Positions 43,258-52,305 are shown, counted from the first letter of the stretch. The stretch is DNA of 64,000 nt from JAHJQQ01 sp963737555 (GCA_963737555.1 CAVTTB010000008.1:248001-312000), one strand, 5' to 3'. The notes: generated from the letters alone by a model not told the origin. Program-made: numbers and translations.

Positions 43258-44226
43258 TTAGCCGCGCCGCGCCAGGCCGCGAAAGCGTTGATAGTCCGCG
43301 CGCGCCGAACGCTGGGCGAGATAACCCGGCACGACCGCGGCGATAGCCGTCGGCGTGATGCCCAACGTGGTCAGATAATTCTGCGGACAGACGCTCTCTT
43401 TTTGCAGCGACCAGTAATTGTCGCGACTGAAGGGTTTACCCGGCACGTATTCCAGCACCCGCGCCTGCATCCAGGACATGGCGTCGCTGAGTGCCCAGAT
43501 GCGTCGGCGCACGCCGATCTGGCGCGCGGTGTACTCGACCAGTTCCGCCAAGGTGTAGATCTCGGGACCGCACAGATCGCAGTGCTTGCCGATGGTGCTG
43601 GCATCATTCAGCGAGCGCGCCATCGCCTCGACGACGTCGCCGACAAACACCGGTGCAAAGCGGCTGGATGCACAGGCCAACGGGAATACCAACGGCGTGA
43701 TGCGCAACAGCGTGGCGAAACGGTTGAAGAAGCTATCCCCGGGACCGAAGATCACCGATGGCCGGAAACTGGTTACTTGCAGGCCATGCACGGCGCCATG
43801 CACTAAATCTTCGCCGAGTCCCTTGCTGCGCAGGTAATGACTGTGTTCCTCGCGCGGATAGGCATTCAGCGCGCTCATGTGCAGCAGGCGCTTCACCTTG
43901 CTGGCGCGCATCGCCTCGACGATCTCGCGCGGCAGTTCGATGTGCGCGCGGTCGAAGCCCAGGCCCAATTCGTGATGGCCGTGTTCGTTGAGAATGCCGA
44001 CCAGATTGACCACGGCCGTGCAGTCGGCAAACAGTTTGCGCAGCACGGCGGGCTCGTAGACGTTCGCCTCGATCAATTGCACGCGCGGATTGACCAGCAG
44101 ATCGCGATGGCGTTCGCGGCGCCGCGTCGGCACGCGTACGGTGTAGCCGTCGCGTGTCAGCCGGTTGATGAGGTGGTGGCCGACAAAACCGGTGCCGCCG
44201 ATGATGCAAATGATTTTATCTGACAT
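43258..44226 (-). CDS. NAD-dependent epimerase/dehydratase, complex I NDUFA9-like
   Basis: A 322-residue atypical short-chain dehydrogenase. Rossmann motif IIGGTGFVGHHLINRL at the N terminus, VVNLVGILNEHGHH, HMSALNAYPREEHSHYLRSKGLGEDLV (the YxxxK is modified) and FRPSVIFGPGDSFFNRFATLLR. This subfamily is close to the mitochondrial complex I subunit NDUFA9 and often binds but may not convert its nucleotide. Substrate unknown. On the same strand as slt and cca, with 48 bp to cca. Confidence 0.88.
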   Translation of the reverse strand: MSDKIICIIGGTGFVGHHLINRLTRDGYTVRVPTRRRERHRDLLVNPRVQLIEANVYEPAVLRKLFADCTAVVNLVGILNEHGHHELGLGFDRAHIELPREIVEAMRASKVKRLLHMSALNAYPREEHSHYLRSKGLGEDLVHGAVHGLQVTSFRPSVIFGPGDSFFNRFATLLRITPLVFPLACASSRFAPVFVGDVVEAMARSLNDASTIGKHCDLCGPEIYTLAELVEYTARQIGVRRRIWALSDAMSWMQARVLEYVPGKPFSRDNYWSLQKESVCPQNYLTTLGITPTAIAAVVPGYLAQRSARADYQRFRGLARRG

Positions 44227-44286
44227 GCCGCGGGTGTCTCTATGGAGCCTATGAGCGGGCCATAGTGGCGAGGCCAGCCGAGGAGG

Positions 44287-46212
44287 TCAAGGCCGGCGTG
44301 GTGTGATGTTGGCCGGCATGCGCGCATGCAGCGGCGTGATCGGGCGTTGCAGGCGCATGTCATAGAGGGTGGCGAAGGCCAGCACGTTGCGCACATAGCC
44401 GCGCGTCTCGCTGAAGGGGATGGTGTCGACCCACAACGGCGTGGGCATCGGTTCGGCCTCCGGCAACCAGCGGCGCACGCGTCCCGGTCCGGCATTGTAG
44501 GCGGCGGTGGCCAACACCGTGTTGCCAAGACTGTCCAAGGTCTGTTTCAGATACTGGCTGCCGAGACGAATGTTGGTGTTCGCCTGCACTAAATCCGCCG
44601 TGTTGGGTTTGGGCAGCTTGAGCGCCCGCGCCACATCCGCCGCCGTGCCCGGCATCAACTGCATCAGCCCGAGCGCACCGGCCGATGAACGTACATCGGC
44701 GATAAAGGCGCTCTCCTGGCGCATCACGCCCATCACCCAGGCGGGATCGAGTTGCAACGGTGTGGTCACGCGCATGACCTCTTGCGCATGCAGCACCGGG
44801 AAGCGCAGTTCGAGATCGTCCAGATGGCCGGATTTTCCGGCGGCGAAGATGGCGCGGTCATGCCAGTTCCAACGGTGTGCCAGCAGCGCCGCGCGTTCGA
44901 GATCGCGCGGTGACAGATCGCGCGTGCCGAAAATCCATTCACGGCGCGCGTCGTAGATGAGTTGCGCTTGGCGCAATTCACCGGCGCGCAGCAGTGCGGG
45001 CGTGCGTTGCTGGAGTTCCGTCAGCTCCGCCTCGGTGGCCGTGATCGGTCGATTATTCAGGCTGTATTGCAGCTGTAGCGCATCGGCGGCGAGAAAGCCG
45101 TGAAATGAACGCTCCGTCGCCAGCGCTTGCAATACCGGCAGCGCCGCCGCGCCATTGCCGAGTTGTTGTTGTGCCTGTGCCCACCAGTAGCGCCATTCGC
45201 CTTCATTGCGTTCCTCGGCGGGCATGCTGTCGATGGTGTCGACGAGCGTACGCCAGTCGCGGTGCAACAGGGCGCTGCGCGCCTGCCAGCCGCGCACCGT
45301 TTCATCACGCGCCGACTCCGGCACCGCCGCCAACCAGCGATGTGCCACCGGCAGACGTTTATACGCCGCTTGCAAGGCGATGGCGCGCAGCGTCTGGGCG
45401 CGCTGTTCGGCGGTGAAGGCATAGCGATCCTGTATTGTTGACCACCATGCATACGCCGCGCTGGCATCGTTGCGCGCCCAGCGTCCGGCGGCGTGGGCGA
45501 GTATCTCGCGCGCCTGCGCTGTGTCGGCCTGCAAGGCGGGATGCATGGCGGCGCTGCTGGGGCGTTCATGTACGGTGCGCCACAGATCGACCCAGCTGCG
45601 CTCCTGTTCAGGCAGCGATTTAGACAGATGTGCCGCCAGACTCAGGTTGCCTTCCGCCATCGCCAGGCGGATGCGTTCCCAGATCAGTGTCGAGGTCATG
45701 TGCGGACTGGCACTGAGCACCCTGAACAGCGTATCGCAGCCGGCCGGTTGGGAATGGCCGACGCGCCACAGCAGAGTGACATGGTCGAGCCAGGCTGCCG
45801 TCGGTGGTGTGGGTTGTGTGGCGAGCAGATACTGGCAATCCAATTCCGTGTCGACGAGTTCCGGCGTATATAAGGCGAGAAACTCCGGCCAGCGTTGCTG
45901 CTTGGCCAGCAGCTGCAATCGGCTGCGGCGCAGGCGTTCAGCCAAGGGCGAATCGGCCGCGTCATTCAAGAAATTCTGAATCTCTGCGTTGCTGGCGGTG
46001 GCGAGGCGCGCATTTAACTGGTCGTAGCGCAGATAGATATACAGCGGATAGTCGCGTAACTGTGCGGCGAGTTGCTCGAAACGTTCGGTCTGACCCGCGC
46101 TCCATGCCTGGCGCGCCGCAAGAAATGTGGCGCGGTCGACATTGCTGGCCACGGCAGATGTGCACAGCAGCACGCTGCACAGAAAAAGACAGTTACGTAG
46201 AAGGCGCTTCAT
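44287..46212 (-). CDS. slt: Soluble lytic murein transglycosylase Slt
   Basis: A 641-residue periplasmic enzyme that cleaves peptidoglycan to 1,6-anhydromuropeptides. Signal peptide (about residues 1-22, LFLCSVLLCTSAVASN), a long superhelical U- and L-domain, and the C-terminal goose-lysozyme-like domain with catalytic Glu in MGVMRQESAFIADVRSSAGALGLMQLMPGTA and the AYNAGPGRVRRWLP and FSETRGYVRNVL motifs. Full length for Slt70. Confidence 0.95.
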   Translation of the reverse strand: MKRLLRNCLFLCSVLLCTSAVASNVDRATFLAARQAWSAGQTERFEQLAAQLRDYPLYIYLRYDQLNARLATASNAEIQNFLNDAADSPLAERLRRSRLQLLAKQQRWPEFLALYTPELVDTELDCQYLLATQPTPPTAAWLDHVTLLWRVGHSQPAGCDTLFRVLSASPHMTSTLIWERIRLAMAEGNLSLAAHLSKSLPEQERSWVDLWRTVHERPSSAAMHPALQADTAQAREILAHAAGRWARNDASAAYAWWSTIQDRYAFTAEQRAQTLRAIALQAAYKRLPVAHRWLAAVPESARDETVRGWQARSALLHRDWRTLVDTIDSMPAEERNEGEWRYWWAQAQQQLGNGAAALPVLQALATERSFHGFLAADALQLQYSLNNRPITATEAELTELQQRTPALLRAGELRQAQLIYDARREWIFGTRDLSPRDLERAALLAHRWNWHDRAIFAAGKSGHLDDLELRFPVLHAQEVMRVTTPLQLDPAWVMGVMRQESAFIADVRSSAGALGLMQLMPGTAADVARALKLPKPNTADLVQANTNIRLGSQYLKQTLDSLGNTVLATAAYNAGPGRVRRWLPEAEPMPTPLWVDTIPFSETRGYVRNVLAFATLYDMRLQRPITPLHARMPANITPRRP

Positions 46213-46275
46213 ACTCTATAGTTAACCCTAGTTGGACAACGACAACAATCACCGACATCACGAGGGAATCGGCGC

Positions 46276-47640
46276 ATGGCATTTAAATCCGTCAATCCGG
46301 CCACCGGCCAGACCGTCAAGATTGTCGAGACCTGGAACGAGGCGCAACTCGAACAGGCACTGGCCGAAGTCGCGGCGGCAACGCCGGAGTGGGCGGCGCG
46401 ACCGGTGGCGGGGCGTGCCGATATGCTGCGCCGCGTGGCTGAGGTATTGCGCGCGCGCCGCGACGAACTGGCGCGGCTGATCTCGCTGGAAATGGGCAAG
46501 CTGATCGGCGAGGCGCGCAGCGAAATCGAGAAATGCGCCACCGGCTGTGAATATTACGCGGCCCACGGCGCCGAATTCATCGCCGACGAAATCATCGAAA
46601 GCGACGCCGGCCGCAGTCTGGTCGCCTATCAACCGCTCGGTACCGTGCTCGCCGTGATGCCGTGGAATTATCCATTCTGGCAGGTGTTCCGCTTCGCCGC
46701 GCCGGCGCTGGTGGCCGGCAACACCTGTGTGTTGAAACACGCTTCCAATGTGCCCGGTTGCGCGTTGGCCATCGAAGAAGTGTTCATCGAGGCCGGTCTG
46801 CCGAACGGCGTGTTCCGTTCGCTGATGATACCGGCCGGACGCGTCGGTCGGGTGATTGAAGACAAACGTATTCATGCCGTCACGCTCACCGGCAGTGAGC
46901 CGGCCGGTCGTTCGGTTGCGGCCACCGCCGGTGCGCAGATCAAAAAGACCGTGCTCGAACTCGGCGGCTCCGATCCGTTTGTCATACTCGAAGACGCCGA
47001 TCTCGATCTGGCAGTGAAATACGCCGTAGCCTCACGCTTTATCAACGTGGGACAGTCGTGCATCGCCGCCAAACGCTTCATCCCGGTTGCGGCGATCGCC
47101 GACGAATTCGTCGCGCACTTCAAGGCCGCCGTGGAACAACTGCGTCACGGCGATCCGCTGCATGAGGCGACGTCACTGGCGCCGATGGCGCGTGTCGATC
47201 TGCGCGACGAACTGCATCAGCAGGTCATCGACAGTATCATCAAGGGCGCCGTGGCCGTCACCGGCTGTCGACCCATCCCCGGCGATGGCGCCTATTACGA
47301 AGCCTCGATACTCGACAAAGTCGTGCCCGGTATCCGCGCCTACCATGAAGAATTTTTCGGCCCGGTCGCGATTGTCATTCGCGCGGATGACGAGGCCGAT
47401 GCCCTGCGCATCGCCAACGATTGCCCGTTCGGCCTCGCCGGCAGTGTCTGGACGCGCAACAACGTGCGCGGCGAACGCATTGCACGGCAGATCCAAGCCG
47501 GCGCCGTGTTCGTCAACGGCATGGTCAAGAGCGATCCGCGTTTGCCCTTCGGCGGCATCAAGCGCTCCGGCTATGGTCGTGAACTGTCGCATCACGGCCT
47601 GCGCGAATTCGTCAACACCAAAACAATTTGGATTCGATAA
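46276..47640 (+). CDS. NAD(P)-dependent succinate-semialdehyde dehydrogenase-like aldehyde dehydrogenase
   Basis: A 454-residue aldehyde dehydrogenase. It opens AFKSVNPATGQTVKIVETW; VMPWNYPFWQVFRFAAPALVAGNTCVLKHASNVPG, the catalytic Glu in KTVLELGGSDPFVIL, the catalytic Cys in FINVGQSCIAAKRFI and the end PFGGIKRSGYGRELSHHGLREFVNTKTIW are all family features. The HASNVPG and RELSHHGLREFVNTK details fit the GabD/Sad group (YneI-like), which oxidises succinate semialdehyde. Divergent from slt. The exact substrate is inferred. Confidence 0.9.
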   Translation: MAFKSVNPATGQTVKIVETWNEAQLEQALAEVAAATPEWAARPVAGRADMLRRVAEVLRARRDELARLISLEMGKLIGEARSEIEKCATGCEYYAAHGAEFIADEIIESDAGRSLVAYQPLGTVLAVMPWNYPFWQVFRFAAPALVAGNTCVLKHASNVPGCALAIEEVFIEAGLPNGVFRSLMIPAGRVGRVIEDKRIHAVTLTGSEPAGRSVAATAGAQIKKTVLELGGSDPFVILEDADLDLAVKYAVASRFINVGQSCIAAKRFIPVAAIADEFVAHFKAAVEQLRHGDPLHEATSLAPMARVDLRDELHQQVIDSIIKGAVAVTGCRPIPGDGAYYEASILDKVVPGIRAYHEEFFGPVAIVIRADDEADALRIANDCPFGLAGSVWTRNNVRGERIARQIQAGAVFVNGMVKSDPRLPFGGIKRSGYGRELSHHGLREFVNTKTIWIR

Positions 47641-47656
47641 CCTGGGGATTCGCTAA

Positions 47657-48448
47657 TTGGGGGATTCGTTAGCCGTCTATCTCGCGCTCGGTGCCAGCGC
47701 CGGGCTGCTCGCCGGACTGTTCGGCGTCGGCGGCGGCCTGATCATCGTGCCGGTGTTGGCTTGGGTGTTCGCCGTTCAGGGAATGAATGCCGATGTCATC
47801 ATGCACCTCGCCATCGGTACCTCGCTGGCGAGCATCTGGCTCACCTCATTGATGTCCATCCGCGCGCATCATCAACGCGGCGCCGTGAATTGGCCGTTGG
47901 TGCAAAAACTCGCGGTCGGCATTGTCATCGGCGCACTCGCCGGTGCGCTCATCGCCGACCAACTGCCAACGCCCTCACTCAAACGCATCTTCGGCGTGTT
48001 CGAACTGTTTGTCGCCACGCAGATGCTGCTGGTCAGCCGCTTCGATGCGCATTTCAATTTACCGGGAAGGCTGGGCTTGACTCTAGCCGGCGCTGTCATC
48101 GGCGTCGTATCCGCGATCATCGGTATCGGCGGCGGCACACTCACCGTGCCGTTTCTGGTGTGGTGCCGCGTGCCGATGCTGCAAGCCGTCGCAACATCGG
48201 CAGCCTGTGGGCTGCCCATTGCTATCGCAGGTGCGTTCGGTTTCATCCTCACCGGTTGGAATGTTCCGCAACTTCCCGAATGGAGCACCGGCTATCTCTA
48301 CTGGCCCGCCTGGCTCGGTATCGTGCTCGCCAGCAGCCTTACCGCCGGCCTCGGCGCGCGCCTTGCGCATAAACTGCCGGCCGCGCGCTTGCGGCAGTTG
48401 TTCGCACTGTTGTTGATGGGGATTGGGGCGAAGATGGTGATGGGGTGA
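47657..48448 (+). CDS. TauE/SafE-family (sulfite exporter-like) membrane permease
   Basis: A 263-residue protein with about eight membrane helices in two inverted halves: GLLAGLFGVGGGLIIVPVL near the N terminus and VSAIIGIGGGTLTVPFLVW in the middle are the paired TauE/SafE motifs. These exporters move small organosulfur or sulfite-like anions; the substrate is unknown here. The start appears to be TTG at 47657, with GGGGATTCGCTAA upstream. It follows the aldehyde dehydrogenase by 16 bp and may be co-expressed with it. Confidence 0.88.
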   Translation: MGDSLAVYLALGASAGLLAGLFGVGGGLIIVPVLAWVFAVQGMNADVIMHLAIGTSLASIWLTSLMSIRAHHQRGAVNWPLVQKLAVGIVIGALAGALIADQLPTPSLKRIFGVFELFVATQMLLVSRFDAHFNLPGRLGLTLAGAVIGVVSAIIGIGGGTLTVPFLVWCRVPMLQAVATSAACGLPIAIAGAFGFILTGWNVPQLPEWSTGYLYWPAWLGIVLASSLTAGLGARLAHKLPAARLRQLFALLLMGIGAKMVMG

Positions 48449-48547
48449 TGCATGGAGAAAATCGATTCCACGGAACCCATGTGCATCAGGTCACGTTTAG
48501 GTGCCAGCGCGCGGCTGATCCAGCGAACTGAACACACCGACGTCCGG

Positions 48548-49463
48548 TCAGTTGAGTATGTGGGTGTAGATCATGGTGGTGGAGACTTCCGCATGGCCAA
48601 GCAGCTCCTGCACTGTGCGGATATCGTAGTTCGCCTCCAGCAGGTGGGTGGCGAAACAGTGCCGTAGCGTATGGCATCCCACCCGCTTGTGAATGACGCT
48701 GGCCACGGCGGTACGGCGCACGGCCTTTTGCAGAGCGCTTTCGTGCAGGTTATGTCGCCGGATCGCGCCACCGTAGGGATCGACACACAAACGCCCTGAC
48801 GGAAACGGGAATTGCCACTTCAACTCGCGTCCGGCATTGGCGTACTTGCGGTGCAGCGCATCCGGCAGTACCACCGCCTTCCAACTGTCCCAGCAGTGCA
48901 TGCACCTCGGCGCGGCTCAACACCACCGGCCGACTCATTGTTCATAGCTCTGCTCCGTGCGGTAGGCATAGCCGCGGTGTCGGATCTCGGTGGTGAAGCG
49001 CACCAGGAGATCATGATGCGCGGCGCGAAATTGGTTGAGTGGGTCTCCACCCTTGCGCGCTTTGATATGACTCAGCTCGTCCGGCGTGAGTTGCCGTGCC
49101 AGGGTGGGATGCTCGGTATCAAGTTCTCTGGCGGAGTTCAGCCAGTACTGCCAATCGACATCCTGACAGGCGGACATCGCCAGATGGTCGCAGTAGAGAA
49201 TCCGGATAGCATGGATATGTTGAGCGAATTGCCAGCCAGCCAGTGAATCGATTTTGGCGGCCTAGCATGCCGAGGTAAGCGCTGACTTCAACGCCCGGGA
49301 GCGCCTTGATCTTGCGTCCGTTTTGGGCCTTAATGAAGGCCTCAACGTGCTTCACATACCAGCGCTGCTGTTTCTCGGGCACCTTGTTCCGGTCCAGCAG
49401 TGTCAGATAGTTATCAAAAAAACGCGAAGCGGCATTGGTCTGGGGGCGTAGGGAGTCTGACAT
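48548..49463 (-). pseudogene. intI: Integron integrase (IntI) pseudogene with internal deletions
   Basis: Pieces of an integron tyrosine recombinase lie in order on the minus strand: N-terminal SRFFDNYLTLLDRNKVPEKQQRWYVKHVEAF (start 49463, AAGGAG upstream), then LARQLTPDELSHIKARKGG and TEIRHRGYAYRTEQSYEQ, then SRPVVLSRAEVHALLGQLEG, then LPDALHRKYANAGRELKWQF and the C-terminal CHTLRHCFATHLLEANYDIRTVQELLGH...THILN. Frames change between pieces. Two blocks are missing: about 80 residues after YEQ, and about 75 after QLEG, the latter including the box I catalytic Arg region. The IntI-specific ALHRKYANAGREL patch identifies the type. It cannot be active. Transcription is away from the cassettes, as in normal integrons. 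Confidence 0.9.
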
Positions 49464-49608
49464 TTTGACACTCCTTGTCAGCATTGCGGGCATCCTGCCC
49501 GAAAAAAGTGAGGCGACGATTTATGCTAGGCGGATTCCATGAATCGCACAATAGGCGGAAGCGGGCTATCACCCAATACTGCGTAATCCGCTTAATAGAA
49601 TGTTAGGC
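49464..49608 (+). other. Candidate attI region and first cassette junction
   Basis: This stretch lies between the 5' end of the integrase remnant and the first cassette gene. GTTAGGC at 49602-49608 fits the core recombination site GTTRRRY, so the attI-cassette junction is probably between 49602 and 49603. No other attI motif can be defined by eye. Confidence 0.55.
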
Positions 49609-49615
49609 CGCTGAC

Positions 49616-49996
49616 ATGTACTACGTGATCCACCTTGCTGTGCCTGCTATTGCAGCTCTCGCAATAGTTGCTGCAAGTAGCCACGCTGAATGGAGCTTTG
49701 CCTGGTTGGAGAAATTGCTTGAGAACTTCGGTTCGACCTACATGTTGCTAGCACTACCCCATTGGGTGTGGGCTTCTGTCACTGCCTATTTTGAGGCAAC
49801 TGAAGGTTCAACTGTTGGCGGCTTCATCGGAGCACATGTGTTGCTTGTCGGTGTTGCCCTTCAAGTGGCTGCGTCCAATTCGCCGGATGCCGCGAACGGC
49901 TGGTTCATTTATCTTCTTGGCTCGCCACTCGCTATTGCGGTTGGCGCCTTTGCTGGGCGGAAGGTAGCACAAAGGCGAACCAAACAAGTGGCCTAA
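49616..49996 (+). CDS. Cassette gene: hypothetical membrane protein
   Basis: A 126-residue hydrophobic protein with three or four membrane segments (about residues 4-22, 40-60, 68-86 and 96-112) and a basic tail (GRKVAQRRTKQVA). It starts 8 bp after the GTTAGGC junction, the usual placement in integron cassettes, and ends inside an attC-like site. No family recognised. Confidence 0.6.
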   Translation: MYYVIHLAVPAIAALAIVAASSHAEWSFAWLEKLLENFGSTYMLLALPHWVWASVTAYFEATEGSTVGGFIGAHVLLVGVALQVAASNSPDAANGWFIYLLGSPLAIAVGAFAGRKVAQRRTKQVA

Positions 49997-50060
49997 GCCG
50001 GCAGTCAACACGGACACTGCGCGATAATGCCGCGCAGTGTCGGTTACTTCTACGTCATGC
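49991..50060 (+). repeat. attC-like site 1
   Basis: GCCTAAG at 49991 and GTCATGC at 50054-50060 frame a 13-bp hairpin (CGGACACTGCGCG with CGCGCAGTGTCGG, one mismatch). The size (70 bp) and shape fit attC, but the R' core is GTC instead of the conserved GTT, so it may be inactive. Confidence 0.6.
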
Positions 50061-50069
50061 CCAATATAT

Positions 50070-50528
50070 ATGACCATTGATGATTTGAAGCAGTATTACG
50101 ATTCCCTCTCTGATGCTGAGAGAGATGAGCTAGAAAGCGAGGGGGCGTTCCTTGAGTATCCCCCTGTTGAGGTGAGGTATGACTCTGATCCAAACAACTA
50201 CTTGGCCTTTATGAGTACTGGCGGGGATGGGGTGCACTACAGTTTACCGAAGGGAATGAAAGATGGGGAAGTCATAATGACTGTACCAATGAACTTCGGA
50301 AATGAAAATATGGTTGTTGGTGAATCATTATTTGAGTTTCTATCGCTTGGTTGTGATTTCGGCTATTTTTGCCTTGAGCAATTAACGTACGATTTAAACG
50401 ACACGATCAATGAAATTCATAACGCGCAACCAGGGTCTCGCGTGCTAAAGCGATTTAAGGCTCATTTTAATTTAACGCCTTGGTCAGACATTGAGGCGCG
50501 GCTAAGGAAATTAAATTCTAAGGCATAA
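50070..50528 (+). CDS. Cassette gene: hypothetical acidic protein
   Basis: A 152-residue soluble protein starting MTIDDLKQYYDSLSDAERDEL; an earlier in-frame GTG at 50037 lies inside the attC hairpin and is rejected. The body (DGVHYSLPKGMKDGEVIMTVPMNFGNENMVVGESLFEFLSLGCDFGYFCLEQL) recalls SUKH/SMI1-like proteins, which often act as immunity factors, but I am not sure of this. Its TAA stop lies in the R'' box of the next attC. AT-rich compared with the flanks. Confidence 0.7.
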   Translation: MTIDDLKQYYDSLSDAERDELESEGAFLEYPPVEVRYDSDPNNYLAFMSTGGDGVHYSLPKGMKDGEVIMTVPMNFGNENMVVGESLFEFLSLGCDFGYFCLEQLTYDLNDTINEIHNAQPGSRVLKRFKAHFNLTPWSDIEARLRKLNSKA

Positions 50529-50583
50529 CTATGCCATTAAATACGACGCCAAAAAACGGCGCGCTTTATGGCAAACGTCGGGC
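50523..50583 (+). repeat. attC-like site 2
   Basis: GCATAAC (50523-50529) at one end and GTCGGGC (50577-50583) at the other, with imperfect pairing of GCCATTAAAT and TTTATGGC between. As in site 1, the right core reads GTC rather than GTT. Confidence 0.5.
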
Positions 50584-50625
50584 GGAACCCAGATCAAACA
50601 ACTCTATGCAGCGAAGAGAGTGAAT

Positions 50626-51039
50626 ATGAGCACTAGGCCAAAAATTGTAATCTCATCGCTCGATGCAGATAGGCTCGAGACGTTATTAGACTCCATGTCA
50701 GCTGACGCATTTCCTGGCAGAGCAGAATTGGAGGCCGAACTGGCGCGGGCGGAAATAGTGGATCCGAAGGAGGTCCCATCGACTGTTGTATCCATGAATT
50801 CTACGGTAAGGTTTCGGGTAGAGTCGTCGCAGGAGGTGTTCACTTTGACGTTGGTGTATCCAAAGGATATGGACTCGAGCGGTAACAAGATTTCAATTCT
50901 TGCTCCGGTGGGAAGCGCTCTACTCGGTCTTTCGCAGGGAGATCAAATCGAATGGCCCAAGCCTGGCGGAGGACACTTGCGTGTACGTATCGAGGAGATC
51001 GTGTATCAGCCAGAACGATCAGGAGAGTATCATCGGTAA
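50626..51039 (+). CDS. rnk: Cassette gene: Rnk, regulator of nucleoside diphosphate kinase
   Basis: A 137-residue protein that aligns by eye with E. coli Rnk along its length: RPKIVISSLDADRLETLL, PKEVPSTVVSMNSTVRF, TLVYPKDMDSSGNKISILAPVGSALLGLSQGDQIEWPKPGG. It has a short coiled-coil N terminus and a GreA/GreB-like C-terminal domain and is thought to bind RNA polymerase. The ATG at 50626 follows GAAGAGAGTGAAT; GTG at 50620 is possible. It lies between attC-like sequences, so a housekeeping-type regulator appears here as cassette cargo. Confidence 0.85.
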   Translation: MSTRPKIVISSLDADRLETLLDSMSADAFPGRAELEAELARAEIVDPKEVPSTVVSMNSTVRFRVESSQEVFTLTLVYPKDMDSSGNKISILAPVGSALLGLSQGDQIEWPKPGGGHLRVRIEEIVYQPERSGEYHR

Positions 51040-51168
51040 CTTTTGTAATAATATGGCCTGGCCCAACAATGTTATGCAACCGACGCTCGTTCAGGTGCTT
51101 GTGCACGTGATTTAGCTAGTATTTATAAACAATAATGGTGTAATCCCAATAAGAGTTACTAGGAATCG

Positions 51169-51417
51169 ATGAACATGACAGACAATCAAGATGGTAAGTA
51201 TATTTACTATACTAAAATGGCATGGATCATTTATACCCTGATAACCATTGCCATTATCGTTGTATTAGTGCTGTTTGTCGCGCAGGACAACGAAGAAAGG
51301 TTTTTCTACGGGTTGATGCCTGCTGCAGCAGCTTATGTTTTCCGCCCGATGAATAAACCCTTTAGCAAACTCATTTTTAAGTTCACTGGCGTTTCTCATC
51401 CCACAGAGGAAAAATGA
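51169..51417 (+). CDS. Cassette gene: hypothetical small membrane protein
   Basis: An 82-residue protein with two membrane helices (about residues 15-37, KMAWIIYTLITIAIIVVLVLFV, and 45-58, FFYGLMPAAAAYVF) and a Lys-rich tail. AGGAATCG precedes the ATG. It ends 11 bp before an attC-like site. No family recognised. AT-rich. A lone R''-like GCCCAAC at 51061 separates it from rnk. Confidence 0.6.
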   Translation: MNMTDNQDGKYIYYTKMAWIIYTLITIAIIVVLVLFVAQDNEERFFYGLMPAAAAYVFRPMNKPFSKLIFKFTGVSHPTEEK

Positions 51418-51427
51418 GCTGCCACAT

Positions 51428-51507
51428 ACCTAACAAGTGCATTAACTCTGAAGGCTTTACACGCCGCTTCGTTGCACTACGCGCCATGTAAAACCGTCAA
51501 GTTATGC
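51428..51507 (+). repeat. attC-like site 3
   Basis: ACCTAAC (R''-like, 51428-51434) and GTTATGC (R'-like, 51501-51507), both fitting the consensus, frame about 66 bp in which GGCTTTACACG can pair with CGCCATGTAAAACC. This is the best-preserved attC in the array. Confidence 0.65.
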
Positions 51508-51586
51508 GAAACGTTCGGCTTGAATGGCGCGTCGACGTTCCGCACGAGCGTGGGCCCTGATTTATTCGTCCAGGAGGTTCGAGACC

Positions 51587-52213
51587 ATGCGTCAACTATT
51601 GATTGCGACCGGCCTTGCGACATCCCTGTTCGTGGGCCAGCAGGCGATTGCGGCTGACCAGGCACAGAAGGCGGAAGCCGCTGAGAACAAGGCGGAGGTA
51701 CTGGAAGAGAACGCAGCGGCCGGGGGCAGCAAGGCACGCCCTACTACAGTCCGAGATCATCACGAAACCTGAATCGCAGGCGGTCGATCCCGTCGGCACA
51801 GAGCCCTTGGACGAAGCAATCACCTGTCTTTCACGCACCATCTATTGGGAGACCAAGGGCGAGGATGCCGCCAGCATGGAAGCCGTCGCCAATGTTGTTA
51901 TGAACCGGCTGGGACATAAGGGCTTTCCAAACACGATTTGTGAAGTTGTCATGCAAGGCCGCGAGCAGGGCGCCTGCCAGTTCTCCTGGTGGTGCGATGG
52001 CCGTTCAGATGACGCAGAGGATGAAAAATCCTACGCGATAGCCAAGGAAATCGCTCGAAAAGCGCTCAACCGACAACTAAAAGACCGAACCGGTGGCGCA
52101 ATGTATTTTCACAGTGGGAATGCAACCACCAGTTGGTCCGCGGAATATATCAAGACGGTCGAGGTCGGGAAGTTTAGTCTTCTACAAGCCGCGCGGCGGC
52201 ACAGCCAAATAAT
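51587..52213 (+). CDS. Cassette gene: SleB-type cell-wall hydrolase (frameshifted)
   Basis: A protein of about 208 residues. Signal peptide (MRQLLIATGLATSLFVGQQAIAA) and a charged spacer, then the Hydrolase_2/SleB domain: CLSRTIYWETKGEDAASMEAVANVVMNRLGHKGFPNTICEVVMQG, GACQFSWWCDG and NRQLKDRTGGAMYFHS. The catalytic Glu lies in IYWETKGED. Two breaks occur: one in the G-rich stretch near 51722-51740, joining signal and enzyme, and an extra C at 52179 that hides the expected FSFYKPRGGTAK end and TAA at 52211-52213. It probably cleaves peptidoglycan in the periplasm. Sites on both sides are attC-like. Confidence 0.8.
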
Positions 52214-52222
52214 CTCCTTTGG

Positions 52223-52281
52223 CCGAACAAGACGGACACTTCGCGCTATCGCGCGCCGCGCCTTTTGACGCGTCGTTAGGA
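52223..52281 (+). repeat. attC-like site 4
   Basis: GCCGAAC (52223-52229) and GTTAGGA (52275-52281) frame a GC-rich core (GCGCTATCGCGCGCCGCGC) with self-pairing. Both boxes are one base off consensus. It follows the corrected stop of the SleB-type gene by 9 bp. Confidence 0.45.
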
Positions 52282-52305
52282 CTCACACAATATAAGGAGA
52301 AAGCA

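Noticed and set aside
50037..50069. Upstream GTG start for the second cassette gene
   Set aside because: It lies inside the attC-like hairpin and lacks a ribosome-binding site; ATG 50070 fits better.
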